From: PALSA-1335 sp965231025
Lineage (GTDB): Bacteria > Patescibacteriota > Gracilibacteria > UBA1369
Assembly (NCBI GenBank): GCA_965231025.1
Contig: OZ246407.1
Coordinates: forward strand, 558,001 to 622,000
Direction: 5' to 3'
DNA length: 64,000 bases
Made by a program: the position numbers and the translations under genes. This document shows positions 63,551-64,000 of this stretch, in pieces (within the stretch, counting starts at the first letter, position 1; each line of letters begins with the position of its first letter). Below the pieces are notes generated by a model, which was not told the DNA's origin, did not search any database, and saw nothing but the letters and a program-made list of their open reading frames with translations.

Positions 63551-64000
63551 TTAATCACCAATCGATCCGGAGATCATCATGTCATCTCCAAACCTTCGAT
63601 ATTCCACGTCTCTTAGACGTAAAGCGTCATCCAAATCACAAATCCCCAGATTCTGAACCCAAGGGAGCCCCTGCCCCAGAAGAATCGGGGCAAAGAAGAG
63701 CACCAGGGAATCAGCCAGCCCCTCCTTCAACAATGAGGTGGTTAGACCGGATCCCGCCTCTACCATAACGCGACTGATTCCTCTCTGATAAAGATCTTGC
63801 AACAGCTTTTTCAAAGGAACTGAGGTGGACCGATATACCAAAAGATCAATTCCGTCTCCGGCAAACGACCTTCTGGCCAAGGCAGAGCTTCTGAACGTCG
63901 TGGCAACAAGAACATGGTTATCACGGTAGACTTGAGATGAACGAGAGGTTCGAAGGGTACTGTCGATGACAACCCTCAGAGGATCTTTCCCTTTTACCAG
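63551..64000 (-). CDS. ribD: RibD reductase domain, 5' end outside the window
   Basis: The frame is open to the edge at 64000; 150 codons are visible. They match the C-terminal reductase domain of RibD, which reduces 5-amino-6-ribosylaminouracil phosphate in riboflavin synthesis: DPLRVVIDSTLRTSRSSQVY, HVLVATT, GISRVMVEAGSGLTTSLLKEGLADSLVLFFAPILLG. The stop is at 63551. The deaminase half, if present, is outside. It could also be a stand-alone reductase-domain protein. Riboflavin synthesis is rare in reduced candidate-phylum genomes, so the neighbouring genes would be worth seeing. Confidence 0.85.
   Translation of the reverse strand: MVKGKDPLRVVIDSTLRTSRSSQVYRDNHVLVATTFRSSALARRSFAGDGIDLLVYRSTSVPLKKLLQDLYQRGISRVMVEAGSGLTTSLLKEGLADSLVLFFAPILLGQGLPWVQNLGICDLDDALRLRDVEYRRFGDDMMISGSIGD

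Noticed and set aside
63406..63768. A 120-codon plus-strand frame near the right edge
   Set aside because: It is antisense to the RibD domain and begins in an AT-rich promoter region; its translation has no recognisable features.

Overview
The window is a compact, gene-dense bacterial chromosome segment of roughly balanced GC, with almost no gene-free sequence and no gap above 300 bases. Gene content suggests a member of the Candidate Phyla Radiation (Patescibacteria), most like Peregrinibacteria. The clues are two sigma-region-4/HARE-HTH proteins, two lone VirD4-like ATPases, a DUF3467 protein, S-layer-homology (SLH) proteins, a single-chain glycyl-tRNA synthetase and many lineage-specific surface proteins. 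Several genes end in UGA (tsaE, dtd), so UGA is a stop here and the UGA=Gly code of Gracilibacteria/SR1 is excluded. The taxonomic call is inference; no 16S rRNA lies in the window.

Layout. 1-5 kb: a 5'-truncated alpha/beta-hydrolase gene followed by a very large protein combining SGNH and alpha/beta hydrolase modules. 5-12.5 kb: rpsA, clpC under a CIRCE operator, a lipoprotein, ruvB, a PH-domain membrane protein and tRNA-Arg. 12.7-17.4 kb: envelope genes (M23 peptidase with SLH repeats, 3D-domain/peptidoglycan-binding protein) around tsaE and a YqeK-like HD gene. 17.5-25.6 kb: VirD4-like ATPase, aspS, dnaE, tRNA-Leu. 25.7-26.5 kb: an AT-rich island with a LAGLIDADG endonuclease. 26.5-41.9 kb: the two sigma4/HARE regulators, HIT, nadC, valS, a TPR protein, a response regulator, rlmN, DUF3467, dtd, glyS, radC and the second VirD4-like ATPase. 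41.9-44.3 kb: LCP protein, two lipid-synthesis membrane enzymes, tRNA-Met. 44.4-48.3 kb: an operon of a membrane von Willebrand A (vWA) protein and a tubulin-like GTPase with a C-terminal zinc ribbon. 48.3-54.3 kb: tRNA-fMet, FtsB/DivIC-like, murC, cysS, yggT and a large surface protein. 54.4-58.4 kb: a PKD/7TM membrane protein paired with a three-enzyme fusion (RimK-like ATP-grasp, retropepsin-like, DUF1704 metallopeptidase). 58.4-63.4 kb: an operon of a HEAT-repeat transporter, STAS protein, RsbU-type phosphatase and queA. The right edge holds a truncated ribD.

The most unusual parts are the ATP-grasp/retropepsin/DUF1704 fusion with its 7TM partner, the vWA/tubulin-like operon, and the STAS/RsbU switch placed in an operon with a HEAT-repeat transporter. 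Two genome-wide habits show clearly: start codons almost never have a Shine-Dalgarno sequence, and many promoters carry an extended -10 (TGnTATAAT).
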